From Thioalkalivibrio sp. ALJ16 (GTDB taxonomy: Bacteria; Pseudomonadota; Gammaproteobacteria; Ectothiorhodospirales; Ectothiorhodospiraceae), in NCBI RefSeq assembly GCF_000377345.1, contig NZ_KB898040.1, positions 62,001-126,000 on the forward strand: a stretch of DNA of 64,000 bases, read 5' to 3'. The position numbers were made by a program, and so were the translations under genes. Positions 1-7,280 of the stretch are shown piece after piece (position 1 is the stretch's first letter; each line of letters starts with the position of its first letter). The notes below the pieces were generated by a model, which saw only the letters and a program-made list of their open reading frames with translations, searched no databases and was not told the DNA's origin.

Positions 1-487
1 TGAAGATCCAGATCGAGGCGAACCACATGCGCGCGTGGTTGTGCAGGTAGCCGGTCTGCACCAGTTCGTGCGCCCAGTCGTCAAAGCCTTCCACGCCGGT
101 GCGGCCCTGCTCGGCCGCCGTCACCGCCGCGCGCAGACCGGGTTCGTGCTCCAGGCGCTCCCGCTGGGCCGCGCATTCGTCCAGAAAGGATCGCCAGACC
201 TGTGGCCGCATCTGCAGCCAGCCCTTCCAGTAGGTGCGCCAGAACACCTCCTGGATGAACTTTTCCGCGGTTTCCGGCGTATGGTGCTGCAGCACCGCGG
301 CCAGGACCTCGTGTTCAGCAAGGGCCCGATGGCGGATGTACGGAGACAGCAGCGAGACGTTGTCGCGGCGCTCTGGCCCGGAGTCGCGGTTGCGCTCGGC
401 CGCGTAATGGCGCCCGGCCAGGGGCGCAAAGGCCTCCAGACGTGCCCGCGCAGCGTTCAGCCGGGGCGTGAAGAGCGGTGTTGTCAT
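1..487 (-). CDS. Photolyase-type FAD-binding domain protein (3' end outside window)
   Basis: The visible 162 residues begin with MTTPLFTPRL and move at once into the helical FAD-binding half of the photolyase/cryptochrome fold: SLLSPYIRHRAL, then FWRTYWKGWL, then EGFDDWAQELVQTGYLHNHARMW, the counterpart of the 'WxxGRTGYPLVDAxMRxLxxTGWMHNRxRM' helix pair that holds FAD. The N-terminal antenna-binding alpha/beta domain is absent, because the ATG overlaps the upstream stop as ATGA. It is therefore a stand-alone C-terminal-half protein, not a full photolyase. It is the last visible gene of a tightly coupled three-gene minus-strand set. Binding of FAD is likely; DNA repair activity cannot be judged because the rest lies beyond base 1. 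Confidence 0.8.
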   Translation of the reverse strand, partial: MTTPLFTPRLNAARARLEAFAPLAGRHYAAERNRDSGPERRDNVSLLSPYIRHRALAEHEVLAAVLQHHTPETAEKFIQEVFWRTYWKGWLQMRPQVWRSFLDECAAQRERLEHEPGLRAAVTAAEQGRTGVEGFDDWAHELVQTGYLHNHARMWFASIWIF

Positions 488-1455
488 GGTATGCCCCGGG
501 GGTGTGGCGTCGGCACCACGGGCAGACTGGCGGCGACCGCCGCGGCCAGGGACTCGCCGCTGTCGAAGGCGGCCTCGACCCGCGCGCCCAGGGCCCAGTC
601 GCCGCATGCGCCGAGACGCCGGTCGGCATCCCACAGGCAGGGCTGGTCGGCGGCCTGTTCGACCCGGGCGTACAGCCAGCGGTGGACCTGTCGATGGACC
701 GGCTCCGCCTCGCCCACGTAGGGTCGCAGGGCCTGCGTGAGGGGGGCGACCAGTGTCTCCGGGTCCGACTCGATGTGCGCGCGCGACCATTCGGAACCCG
801 CGTGGGCTACTACGGTCTCGGGCCGTGCTGCGCGCCCGGGTTTCGTGTGGTTGCGTGCAATCCAGGCGAGCGGGCCGCTCTCAGGCTCCAGGGCCTCCCC
901 GATCCCGCTCAGGGGTCGGTCGAAGGCCGCCATCAGTGTGATCGTGGGTGCGTAGCGCACTGCGTCCAGCGCGGGCAGTTCTACACCCGAGGGACGCGAC
1001 AGGTCCGCGGCCTGGGGGGCCGGAATGGCCAGCAGTACCGCCGCGAATGCGGCCTCGAGGTCGGCGGGGCTGGGGGCTGGATCGGCCTGCAGGCGCCAGC
1101 CGTCGGCGGTGGGGATCAGTTGTGTGATTCGGCATTCGCGATGGATGGTCAGGCCACGGGCCAGGGCGTGCGCTGGCGCCGTCATGTCCGGGCAGCCCAC
1201 CAGGCGGCCGGGTGCCCACTCGGCGGCGGCCCCGAGGGTCTGCCATTCGCGGGCCCGCGCCTGCAGCGAGGGCCCGCGCGCGGTGAAGTACTGGGCCCCA
1301 TGGTCGAAGCGCAGTGGCCCCGCGCGCCGCGTCGCCATGCGTCCGCCCAGCCCGCGGCTTTTCTCGAATACGGTGCAGGCGTAGCCGCGAGCGGCCAGGT
1401 CGCGCGCGGCCGCCAGCCCGGCGATGCCGGCCCCGATGACGGCGATGCGGGTCAT
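484..1455 (-). CDS. Renalase-like NAD(P)/FAD-dependent amine-oxidase-fold flavoprotein
   Basis: 323 residues. The N-terminus carries a Rossmann dinucleotide motif, AVIGAGIAGLAAARDL, followed by the FAD-binding continuation VFEKSRGLGGRMATRR, and the C-terminus has the second FAD contact region around CGDWALGARVEAAFDSG. This is the architecture of bacterial renalase-like oxidoreductases, which oxidise reduced nicotinamide isomers or amines; the substrate is not deducible here. Its start overlaps the stop of the SDR gene, and its stop overlaps the start of the photolyase-domain gene, each as ATGA, so the three are probably translated as a unit. Genes of this type commonly sit beside photolyases in proteobacteria, which suggests a role in photo-oxidative stress (inference). 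Confidence 0.82.
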   Translation of the reverse strand: MTRIAVIGAGIAGLAAARDLAARGYACTVFEKSRGLGGRMATRRAGPLRFDHGAQYFTARGPSLQARAREWQTLGAAAEWAPGRLVGCPDMTAPAHALARGLTIHRECRITQLIPTADGWRLQADPAPSPADLEAAFAAVLLAIPAPQAADLSRPSGVELPALDAVRYAPTITLMAAFDRPLSGIGEALEPESGPLAWIARNHTKPGRAARPETVVAHAGSEWSRAHIESDPETLVAPLTQALRPYVGEAEPVHRQVHRWLYARVEQAADQPCLWDADRRLGACGDWALGARVEAAFDSGESLAAAVAASLPVVPTPHPRGIP

Positions 1456-2222
1456 GCGCGTTGCACCAGCGGACGCACGCGGGAGAAGCCGCCGTCCACG
1501 GACAGCACCTGCCCGGTAACCCAGGCGGCCGCATCGGACAGCAGCCAGTCTGCGGCGCGGGCGATATCGTCGGCTTCACCGTAGCGCTGCAGCGGGTATT
1601 GCGCGGCGACCTGGGCCTCGGCATTGCGCGCCTTGAACAGGTGTTCGGTGGCTCCGGTTCGGGTCAGCCCCGGGGCGATGCCATTGATGCGCAGTCCCTG
1701 GGGGGCGTAGGTGGCCGCGGCGGCCGGGACCAGGCTGGCAATGGCGCCCTTGGCCATGGCGATGGCCTCGTGGTTGGAAACCCCGATCTGCGCGACCACC
1801 GAGCTGAACAGGACCGCGCCGCCCGCGGTGACGTCCGCCTGCAGCCGCGCCTGGACCCAGGCGCGGAGGGTGAAGAAGGCGCTGTCCTGGTTGGCGACCA
1901 AACAGTCTCGATACTGGCGATCGGTGGTGCGGTGCAGGGGTGCCAGCAGGGCGCTTCCGACACAGTGGGCGAGGCAGACCGGGGCGGCGCCGAAATGCTC
2001 CGAGGCTGCCCGCACCGCCTCACGGGCGCCCTCCGGGGTGCTGGTGTCCGCGTCGATGGCGATGGCTTCGAATGCCGACGGGAGCGTTGCAGCGAGCTCG
2101 TGCAGGGCGGTGGCGTCGCGCGCGGCCAGGGCTACGCGGTCGCGCCCGGGTTCGAGCTGCCCCAGCAGGGCGCGGGCGATGCCACCGGTGGCGCCGGTGA
2201 TCAGCAGGGTCCGGGGGCTCAT
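1452..2222 (-). CDS. Short-chain dehydrogenase/reductase family protein lacking the catalytic Tyr
   Basis: 256 residues with a clear SDR Rossmann fold: LLITGATGGIARAL (TGxxxGxA cofactor loop), the strand-beta5 serine in FSSVVAQIG, and a C-terminal WVTGQVLSVDGGFS typical of FabG-like members. The active-site tetrad is incomplete. Where classical SDRs have Tyr-x-x-x-Lys this protein reads IAMAK inside SNHEAIAMAKGAI, so Tyr is Ile while Lys is kept. From memory, related SDRs next to photolyases share an NHEAIA-type segment, so this is probably a natural subfamily rather than a broken gene. First gene of the coupled operon; the 304-bp divergent region upstream would hold its promoter. Confidence 0.85.
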   Translation of the reverse strand: MSPRTLLITGATGGIARALLGQLEPGRDRVALAARDATALHELAATLPSAFEAIAIDADTSTPEGAREAVRAASEHFGAAPVCLAHCVGSALLAPLHRTTDRQYRDCLVANQDSAFFTLRAWVQARLQADVTAGGAVLFSSVVAQIGVSNHEAIAMAKGAIASLVPAAAATYAPQGLRINGIAPGLTRTGATEHLFKARNAEAQVAAQYPLQRYGEADDIARAADWLLSDAAAWVTGQVLSVDGGFSRVRPLVQRA

Positions 2223-2526
2223 GGCGGCAGGTCCCGTTCGTAGGTGAGGAGGCGGACGCAGGGTCGCACCCGCGAATGAGAACTATGGCCGGTACGGGGC
2301 CGGCAAGTTCCCTTCGGGCGGTGCCCCGGAACCGGGGGCGTCGAGCGGAGTCAGTGCTAGGGGCGCGCTCGTACCGCATATGCGCAAGCAGAGGCGGGAA
2401 CAGGTGACAGGGATCGTCGTGTGGCCCCTTGGCATTCAGAACGGCATGGGTCGAATCAGCTCGTGTTCCTCCCGACCGAGGCCGGGATGGAGCGGGTCGG
2501 TCAACCCGTCACCGTGGAGGTTTCGC
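2223..2526. other. Divergent intergenic region between SDR operon and photolyase homologue
   Basis: 304 bp separating two divergently transcribed light/flavin gene sets, so it should contain both promoters. By eye no convincing sigma-70 pair, sigma-54 site or long operator palindrome stands out. A GGAGG Shine-Dalgarno lies at 2516-2520, six bases before the photolyase-family start. The reading frame of that gene stays open upstream to 2380, but the codons there lack family similarity and are treated as untranslated. Confidence 0.6.
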
Positions 2527-4089
2527 ATGTCGTCACCGGTTCAGGTGGTCTGGTTCAAGCGCGATTTGCGGATTGACGATCATCTGCCGCTGGTGCAGGC
2601 GGCGCGGGCGGGTCGCGTGCTCCCACTGTATGTCGTCGAACCGGAATACTGGGAGCAGGCGGATACCAGCCGCCGCCACTGGGACTTCATCCGTGGCAGC
2701 CTGGTGGCGCTGGACCGGGCGCTGCGCGGCCTGGGCCAGCCGCTGATCGTGCGCCATGGCGATGCCGCGGACGTGATCGAACAGCTGTGCGCGACCGTAC
2801 CGGTGGCCGCGTTGTACAGCCACCAGGAAACGGGCAACCAGTGGACCTTCGACCGCGACCGGGCGGTTGCGCGTTTCCTGTCGGCGCGGGGGATACCGTG
2901 GCATGAATACCGCCAGCACGGGGTGGTGCGGCGCCTGCGCCGCCGCGATGGCTGGGCCGCGCAATGGGAGGCGCTGATGGCCGAGCCCGCCGAGGCCGCA
3001 CCCGTGGCGATCACCGGCTGCGAGGACGTAACCGGCGGGATCGAGCGGCTTCCGGACAGCCCCGAGGCGGTTGCAGCGGAGCCACCGATCGACTTGCAGC
3101 CGCCGGGTCTGGAGGCCGGGCGCGAGGTGTTGCGGGATTTCCTGCGGGACCGGGGGCGCCACTACGCCGGCGGCATCAGCAGCCCGGAGCGCGCCTGGAC
3201 CGCCAGCTCGCGCCTGAGTCCGCATCTGGCCTACGGCACGCTCTCCCTGCGGCGGGTGCTGCAGGCGACCCGCGAGCGCCAGCGTTCGCTACGGGGTGCC
3301 CCGGAACCGGCGCGCCGGGCCTGGCAGCGCTCGCTGCGCCAGTTCGAGGAACGGCTGCACTGGCATTGCCACTTCATGCAGAAGCTCGAGGATCAGCCGT
3401 CGATCGAGTTTCGCAACCTGCATCGCGCCTGCGACGGGCTGCGCGAGGAGGGCTTCAGCCGTGACCATTTCGAGGCCTGGCAGGCGGGCCGCACGGGGTT
3501 CCCGCTGGTGGACGCCTGCATGCGGGTCCTGCGCGATCACGGCTGGATCAATTTCCGCATGCGGGCGATGGTCGTGGCCTTCGCCGCCTACCATCTGTGG
3601 CTTCACTGGCGCGAGCCGGCGCTGCACCTGGCCCGCATGTTTACCGACTACGAGCCCGGGATTCACTACAGCCAGATGCAGATGCAGTCCGGCACCACCG
3701 GCATCAATGCCCTGCGCATCTACAACCCGGTGAAGCAGTCACAGGATCAGGACCCGGAGGGTCGGTTCATTCGCCGCTGGGTGCCCGAGCTGGCGGCGGT
3801 ACCCGGTGACTGGATCCACCAGCCGTGGCGGATGCCGGAACCACTGCAGCGCAGGGCCGGCTGCCGCATCGGTGTCGACTATCCAGCCCCGCTGGTGGAT
3901 CACGCGTACGCGGCCCAGCGCGCCCGCGAGCGGTTCCGGGGGATCCGTGGGGACGCGGCCGCCCGGCGCGAGAGCGCGGCCATCCGGAAGCGTCACGGCA
4001 GCCGGCGCGCGGCCCGCGGGCGGCGTGGATCGCCGCAGGGCCACCCGGACGGCGATCAGCTGGATCTGTTCCCGGAGCCGGACCTCTGA
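2527..4089 (+). CDS. Cryptochrome/photolyase family FAD-binding protein
   Basis: 520 residues from ATG 2527, chosen because MSSPVQVVWFKRDLRIDDH is the canonical photolyase N-terminus and is preceded by GGAGG. The N-terminal antenna domain (about 1-170) contains YSHQETGNQWTFDRD; the FAD domain contains SSRLSPHLAYGTLSLRRV, EERLHWHCHFMQKLED and AWQAGRTGFPLVDACMRVLRDHGWINFRMR. In the region where classical CPD photolyases read GGWQWAASTG it instead reads SQMQMQSGTTGINALRIYNP, which marks a divergent subfamily. The last 40 residues are Arg/Lys-rich and may aid DNA binding. It could repair pyrimidine dimers or act as a blue-light sensor; the sequence alone does not decide. Convergent with ubiG, 7 bp apart. 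Confidence 0.85.
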   Translation: MSSPVQVVWFKRDLRIDDHLPLVQAARAGRVLPLYVVEPEYWEQADTSRRHWDFIRGSLVALDRALRGLGQPLIVRHGDAADVIEQLCATVPVAALYSHQETGNQWTFDRDRAVARFLSARGIPWHEYRQHGVVRRLRRRDGWAAQWEALMAEPAEAAPVAITGCEDVTGGIERLPDSPEAVAAEPPIDLQPPGLEAGREVLRDFLRDRGRHYAGGISSPERAWTASSRLSPHLAYGTLSLRRVLQATRERQRSLRGAPEPARRAWQRSLRQFEERLHWHCHFMQKLEDQPSIEFRNLHRACDGLREEGFSRDHFEAWQAGRTGFPLVDACMRVLRDHGWINFRMRAMVVAFAAYHLWLHWREPALHLARMFTDYEPGIHYSQMQMQSGTTGINALRIYNPVKQSQDQDPEGRFIRRWVPELAAVPGDWIHQPWRMPEPLQRRAGCRIGVDYPAPLVDHAYAAQRARERFRGIRGDAAARRESAAIRKRHGSRRAARGRRGSPQGHPDGDQLDLFPEPDL

Positions 4090-4096
4090 GGCGCCC

Positions 4097-4852
4097 TTAC
4101 GCCGGTCTGTGTGCCATCAGCATGTAATTGACGCTCTGCGAGCGTGACAGCCACATCCGCCGCGTCAGGGGGTTCACCTTGATGCCAGTACTGGCCACCG
4201 GCTGGAGTCCGTCGCGCTCGAAGAAGGTCTGCATCTGCGCAGGGGTGACGAAGCGCCGCCACTGGTGGGTGCCGCGAGGCAGGATGCGGAAGATGTACTC
4301 GGCCCCGAGGATGGCCACCAGGTAGGACACCGGGTTGCGGTTGATGGTGGCGACGAAGCCGTATCCGCCCGGCCGGACCATCCGGTGCACGGCCTGCAGG
4401 AACCCGGACAGGTCGGCCACGTGCTCGACCACTTCCATGTTCAGGACCACGTCAAAGCGCTCGTCGCGCGCGGCGAGTGCCTCGGCGGTTGCCAGTTCGT
4501 AGCGCACGCCGAGCCCGGTGTCCTGCGCATGCTGGCGGGCAACGGCGATGTTGCTTTCGACCACGTCCACGCCCAGCACGTCGGCGCCGAGCCGGGCCAT
4601 GGCCTCGCTCAGCAGGCCGCCGCCACAGCCGATGTCGAGCATGCGCAGCCCGGCCAGCGGGGCCGGCTGTGCCGGGTCGCGTCCGAGCGCGGCGCAGAGC
4701 TGATCACGGATGTACCCCGTGCGCAGGCCGTTCAGGACATGCAGCGGCCACAGGCGGCCCCCGGGCTCCCACCACATGTCGGCCAGGGCGCGGTAGCGCG
4801 CCACTTCGGCGGGATCGACCGTGCGGTCATGCGGGGAGGAGGGAGATGTCAT
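4097..4852 (-). CDS. ubiG: Ubiquinone biosynthesis O-methyltransferase
   Basis: 251 residues. UbiG performs both O-methylations of ubiquinone biosynthesis (2-polyprenyl-6-hydroxyphenol and 3-demethylubiquinol) using S-adenosylmethionine. Diagnostic segments: ALADMWWEPGGRLWPLHVLN near residue 30, SAM motif I LDIGCGGGLLSEAMARLGADVLGVD around 70, LNMEVVEHVADL, and the late block NRNPVSYLVAILGAEYIFRILPRGTHQW characteristic of UbiG. Length matches the family (about 240). The neighbouring minus-strand gene also encodes a methyltransferase but is not a known ubi gene. Its stop is 8 bp from the convergent photolyase-family gene, with no recognisable terminator between them. Confidence 0.96.
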   Translation of the reverse strand: MTSPSSPHDRTVDPAEVARYRALADMWWEPGGRLWPLHVLNGLRTGYIRDQLCAALGRDPAQPAPLAGLRMLDIGCGGGLLSEAMARLGADVLGVDVVESNIAVARQHAQDTGLGVRYELATAEALAARDERFDVVLNMEVVEHVADLSGFLQAVHRMVRPGGYGFVATINRNPVSYLVAILGAEYIFRILPRGTHQWRRFVTPAQMQTFFERDGLQPVASTGIKVNPLTRRMWLSRSQSVNYMLMAHRPA

Positions 4853-4922
4853 GCGCGGCCCCTGGCGGAGATCGTGTTTGTGCTACGACCGTCCCCGGCT
4901 GCAAACGATCCCTCGCGGCGGA

Positions 4923-5591
4923 TTACCCCGGGTTCCGTACCCGGCGTTGGTGCTGGTGACGGGGTTCTTGCCCGCCGGCGTCTGACCGGGCCGGTCTTGC
5001 GACCACCAGGCAGGCGGCGCGGCTCCGGTGTTCATCCAGCGTGGTCCAGTCCTCGATGGTCAGTCCGACATGGGCAAGATGCGCGCGAAAGTCCGCCGCG
5101 TAGGTCACCTGCCCGAAGTCGATGGTGGTCAACCGGCGCAGCCATGGCTTGAGGCGCTCGAGCAGCGGCGAACGCCGAATCTGGAAGGTCTGGGTGAAGT
5201 AGATGCGGCCCGTGTCGGACAGCAGGCCCGCACAGTGGCGCAGCGCCCGCTCGGGATCGGGAAGCAGCATGAAACTGCCGGAGAAATACACCGCGTCATA
5301 GGGTCCGCCGGCGTGGTCGTACACCGATTCCAGCGCCAGCTCGACCTGGTCTTCCAGCCCCGCTGCACGGACCCGGGCACGGGCGCGGTGGATATAGTCC
5401 CGGTCAACGTCGATACCGGTCACGCGCAGCCCGCATTCGCGGATCCGGCGCTCGTGAGCGAGCAGGGCCCCGGCGGTGCCCACGCCGACATCCAGTACCG
5501 TGGCCCCCGGCGCCAGGCGCTGGAACACGGCGGCATACCACTGCGTGGTCAGGCGCAGGATCAGGCGGTCGTAGATCAGGCTTCTGAGCAT
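4923..5591 (-). CDS. Class I SAM-dependent methyltransferase, substrate unknown
   Basis: 222 residues from ATG 5591 (MLRSLIYDRLILRLTTQWYAAVF); an in-frame ATG at 5645 would add 18 residues without family character. SAM-binding motif I is ATVLDVGVGTAGALLAHE, followed by VTGIDVDRDYIHRARAR, and the post-motif block VYFSGSFMLLPDPERAL. The sequence ends in a hydrophilic Gln/Arg/His-rich tail. A hydrophobic N-terminus without a signal peptide suggests a cytoplasmic protein that may touch the membrane, perhaps acting on a lipid or quinone-like acceptor (inference from ubiG next door). It is divergent from the DUF5610 gene, and the sigma-28 promoter of that gene lies in their shared spacer. Confidence 0.8.
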   Translation of the reverse strand: MLRSLIYDRLILRLTTQWYAAVFQRLAPGATVLDVGVGTAGALLAHERRIRECGLRVTGIDVDRDYIHRARARVRAAGLEDQVELALESVYDHAGGPYDAVYFSGSFMLLPDPERALRHCAGLLSDTGRIYFTQTFQIRRSPLLERLKPWLRRLTTIDFGQVTYAADFRAHLAHVGLTIEDWTTLDEHRSRAACLVVARPARSDAGGQEPRHQHQRRVRNPG

Positions 5592-5667
5592 GGTGTCCGG
5601 CCTCGCGGCAGGCGGCGTTAAGGGGCCGGCAGTGTGCGCAGGCACGGGCGGCGGTGCAACGCACCAC

Positions 5668-5694
5668 TCAAGAAATCAAAAACGCGGCCGTTAC
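5668..5694 (+). promoter_or_regulatory. Candidate sigma-28 (FliA) promoter of the DUF5610 gene
   Basis: TCAAGAAA, 11 bp, GCCGTTAC. This fits the FliA consensus layout (TAAAGTTT-N11-GCCGATAA), with the -10 element matching 6 of 8 and the spacing exact. The same layout, TCAAGCAT-N11-GCCGATAC, precedes cheW at 49279. The -10 ends 34 bp before ATG 5729, giving a leader of about 28 nt, and lies downstream of the in-frame GTG at 5654, which argues against that earlier start. Confidence 0.7.
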
Positions 5695-5728
5695 CTTCCG
5701 TACCCGTCCCCGTGTGTGCGTGACCGAT

Positions 5729-6871
5729 ATGATGATCGATACCCCCGTTGCCGCTTCCAACCGTACCATTCCTGCCAGCCTGCGTGCGGGCTCCGAAGGG
5801 CCGGGTGCCGGCCCCGCCGGTGGCCCCTCGGCCGCTACGCGCAGCCTCACAGCGTTGCAGAATCAGCTGCTGCATCAGCTCGCGCAGCATCTTCCCGGGC
5901 AGAGCCCGGGCAGTCTGAAACGGCTGGACGCGAACGATTTCACCCCGGAAAAGGTGGCCGAGCGCATTGTCGGTTTCGTCGAGCTGGGCCTGGCGCATGC
6001 ACGCGCCCGCGGGGCCTCGGAGGCGGAACTTGGCAAGCTGAAGGAACAGGCGGTTGCCGGCGTGGAACAGGGCTTTCGCGAGGCGCGCGAGATCCTGTCC
6101 GGCCTGAACCTCCTGAACGGGCAGATCGCGGCGGACGTGGATGAAACCGAACGCCTGATCTTCGCGGGTCTGGAAGAACTGCGGACCGACCCGATGGCCA
6201 CGATGCCCCCCGAGGAGGCCCGCTTCGTGCGCGCGGAGCGCTTCCAGCGCGCGGAGAGCCTGGAGCTGAACATCCAGACCCGCTCCGGTGCGGAGGTCCG
6301 AATCGAGTTCCAGAGCGTCCAGGATGCGCGGGCACAGCTCGCACTGGAGACCGGGGCCGACGGCGCCGGGGCATGGATGGATGTGAGCCGTTATCAGGAG
6401 AGCGGGTTCAGTTTCTCCGTACAGGGCAGCCTCGATGCCGACGAAATCCGCGCCGTGCAGGGCCTGGTGCGGGATATCGGGCAGGTGGCCGACGAATTCT
6501 TCAACGGCGACGTGCAACAGGCCTTTGCAATGTTGCCGGACCTGCGCTTCGACCGTGAGCAGCTGAAGTCCATGGACCTGCGCATGACGCGCACCGAGGT
6601 CTACCGCATGGCACAGGCCTACGAACAGACCCAGAAGATCGATGCCCCGGAGCAGTCGGCGCCGGTGCGGCGCCTGGGCCAGCTGATCGAGGCCCTGCGG
6701 GAAAGTCTGAAGACCCCGGAGCTGCCGTTCGCTGGCGATGCCCTCACCGGTGCGGGCCCGATCCTGCAGACACTGGTGGAGCAGGACACCCGCTTCAAGA
6801 CCGCAGCCGCGGCGCAGCAGGAGGCCTTCCGCAAGAACCTGGAGCGGCTACTGGACGCCGTGCGTGGATAG
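5729..6871 (+). CDS. DUF5610-type protein, probable member of the flagellar regulon
   Basis: 380 residues from ATG 5729 (a second ATG follows directly). I do not recognise an enzyme. The N-terminal 50 residues are Gly/Ala/Pro-rich and flexible; then comes a helical block LTALQNQLLHQLAQHLPG... with DANDFTPEKVAERIVGFVELGLAHARARG that matches my memory of the DUF5610 domain, and a C-terminal helical part (ARFVRAERFQRAESLELNIQTRSGAEVRIEF onward). No signal peptide or membrane segment, so cytoplasmic or exported by another route. The sigma-28 promoter immediately upstream places it with late flagellar/chemotaxis genes although it lies 14 kb from fleQ. A bidirectional terminator follows. Confidence 0.7.
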   Translation: MMIDTPVAASNRTIPASLRAGSEGPGAGPAGGPSAATRSLTALQNQLLHQLAQHLPGQSPGSLKRLDANDFTPEKVAERIVGFVELGLAHARARGASEAELGKLKEQAVAGVEQGFREAREILSGLNLLNGQIAADVDETERLIFAGLEELRTDPMATMPPEEARFVRAERFQRAESLELNIQTRSGAEVRIEFQSVQDARAQLALETGADGAGAWMDVSRYQESGFSFSVQGSLDADEIRAVQGLVRDIGQVADEFFNGDVQQAFAMLPDLRFDREQLKSMDLRMTRTEVYRMAQAYEQTQKIDAPEQSAPVRRLGQLIEALRESLKTPELPFAGDALTGAGPILQTLVEQDTRFKTAAAAQQEAFRKNLERLLDAVRG

Positions 6872-6916
6872 GCCCGGACCCTTCGGCGGCCACAACCGCG
6901 CGCTGCGTCGGAAATA

Positions 6917-6950
6917 AAAAGGCCGCCCCGGTTTCCCGGGGCGGCCTTTT
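6917..6950. terminator. Bidirectional intrinsic terminator (DUF5610 gene / tRNA-Val)
   Basis: Perfect 11-bp stem 6921-6931 / 6936-6946 (GGCCGCCCCGG), loop TTTC, followed by TTTT on the plus strand and by a T-rich tract on the minus strand (AAAAA at 6916-6920). It ends the DUF5610 transcript in one direction and the tRNA transcript in the other. Confidence 0.9.
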
Positions 6951-6957
6951 CTGGATC

Positions 6958-7034
6958 TGGTAGGCGCGATTGGACTCGAACCAACGACCCCCACCATGTC
7001 AAGGTGGTGCTCTAACCAGCTGAGCTACGCGCCT
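6958..7034 (-). tRNA. tRNA-Val (anticodon GAC)
   Basis: 77 nt with encoded CCA. Acceptor stem AGGCGCG/CGCGCCT is perfect, the D arm reads GCTCAGCTGGTTAGAGC, the anticodon arm is CCACC-TTGACAT-GGTGG giving anticodon GAC, and the T loop is TTCGAGT. It matches the gammaproteobacterial tRNA-Val(GAC) pattern and reads GUC/GUU codons. Confidence 0.96.
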
Positions 7035-7052
7035 GTCGTGTTCAAGCGGCGT

Positions 7053-7080
7053 ATTCTACAGCGTCTTGCGGGGGTGTCAA
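7053..7080 (-). promoter_or_regulatory. Sigma-70 promoter of tRNA-Val
   Basis: On the minus strand: consensus -35 TTGACA (7075-7080), 16-bp spacer, -10 TAGAAT (7053-7058). The -10 lies 18 bp before the mature tRNA 5' end, as expected for a strong single-tRNA promoter with a short leader to be removed by RNase P. Confidence 0.88.
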
Positions 7081-7280
7081 AGACTTCCGCACCGGTTGGC
7101 TTGCGGGCATACGGGTCGGGACCTGATCGATGCCCGGAACCCTCTGGCGCTGATTCCTCGGAGCTGCGCTGGCCAATGGCCTGAAGGGCTCGGTGCAGAT
7201 GGGCGCCTGGCTGCGGGTGGCGGTTTGTGTATGCTTGGGCCGGGCCGGGGGAGCGGCCTGCACGGGGATCTGCTGGGCAC

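Noticed and set aside
2430-2460. Possible sigma-54 site GGCATTCAGAACGGC upstream of the photolyase homologue
   Set aside because: GG and GC are 11 bp apart rather than 10, and the rest does not fit consensus.
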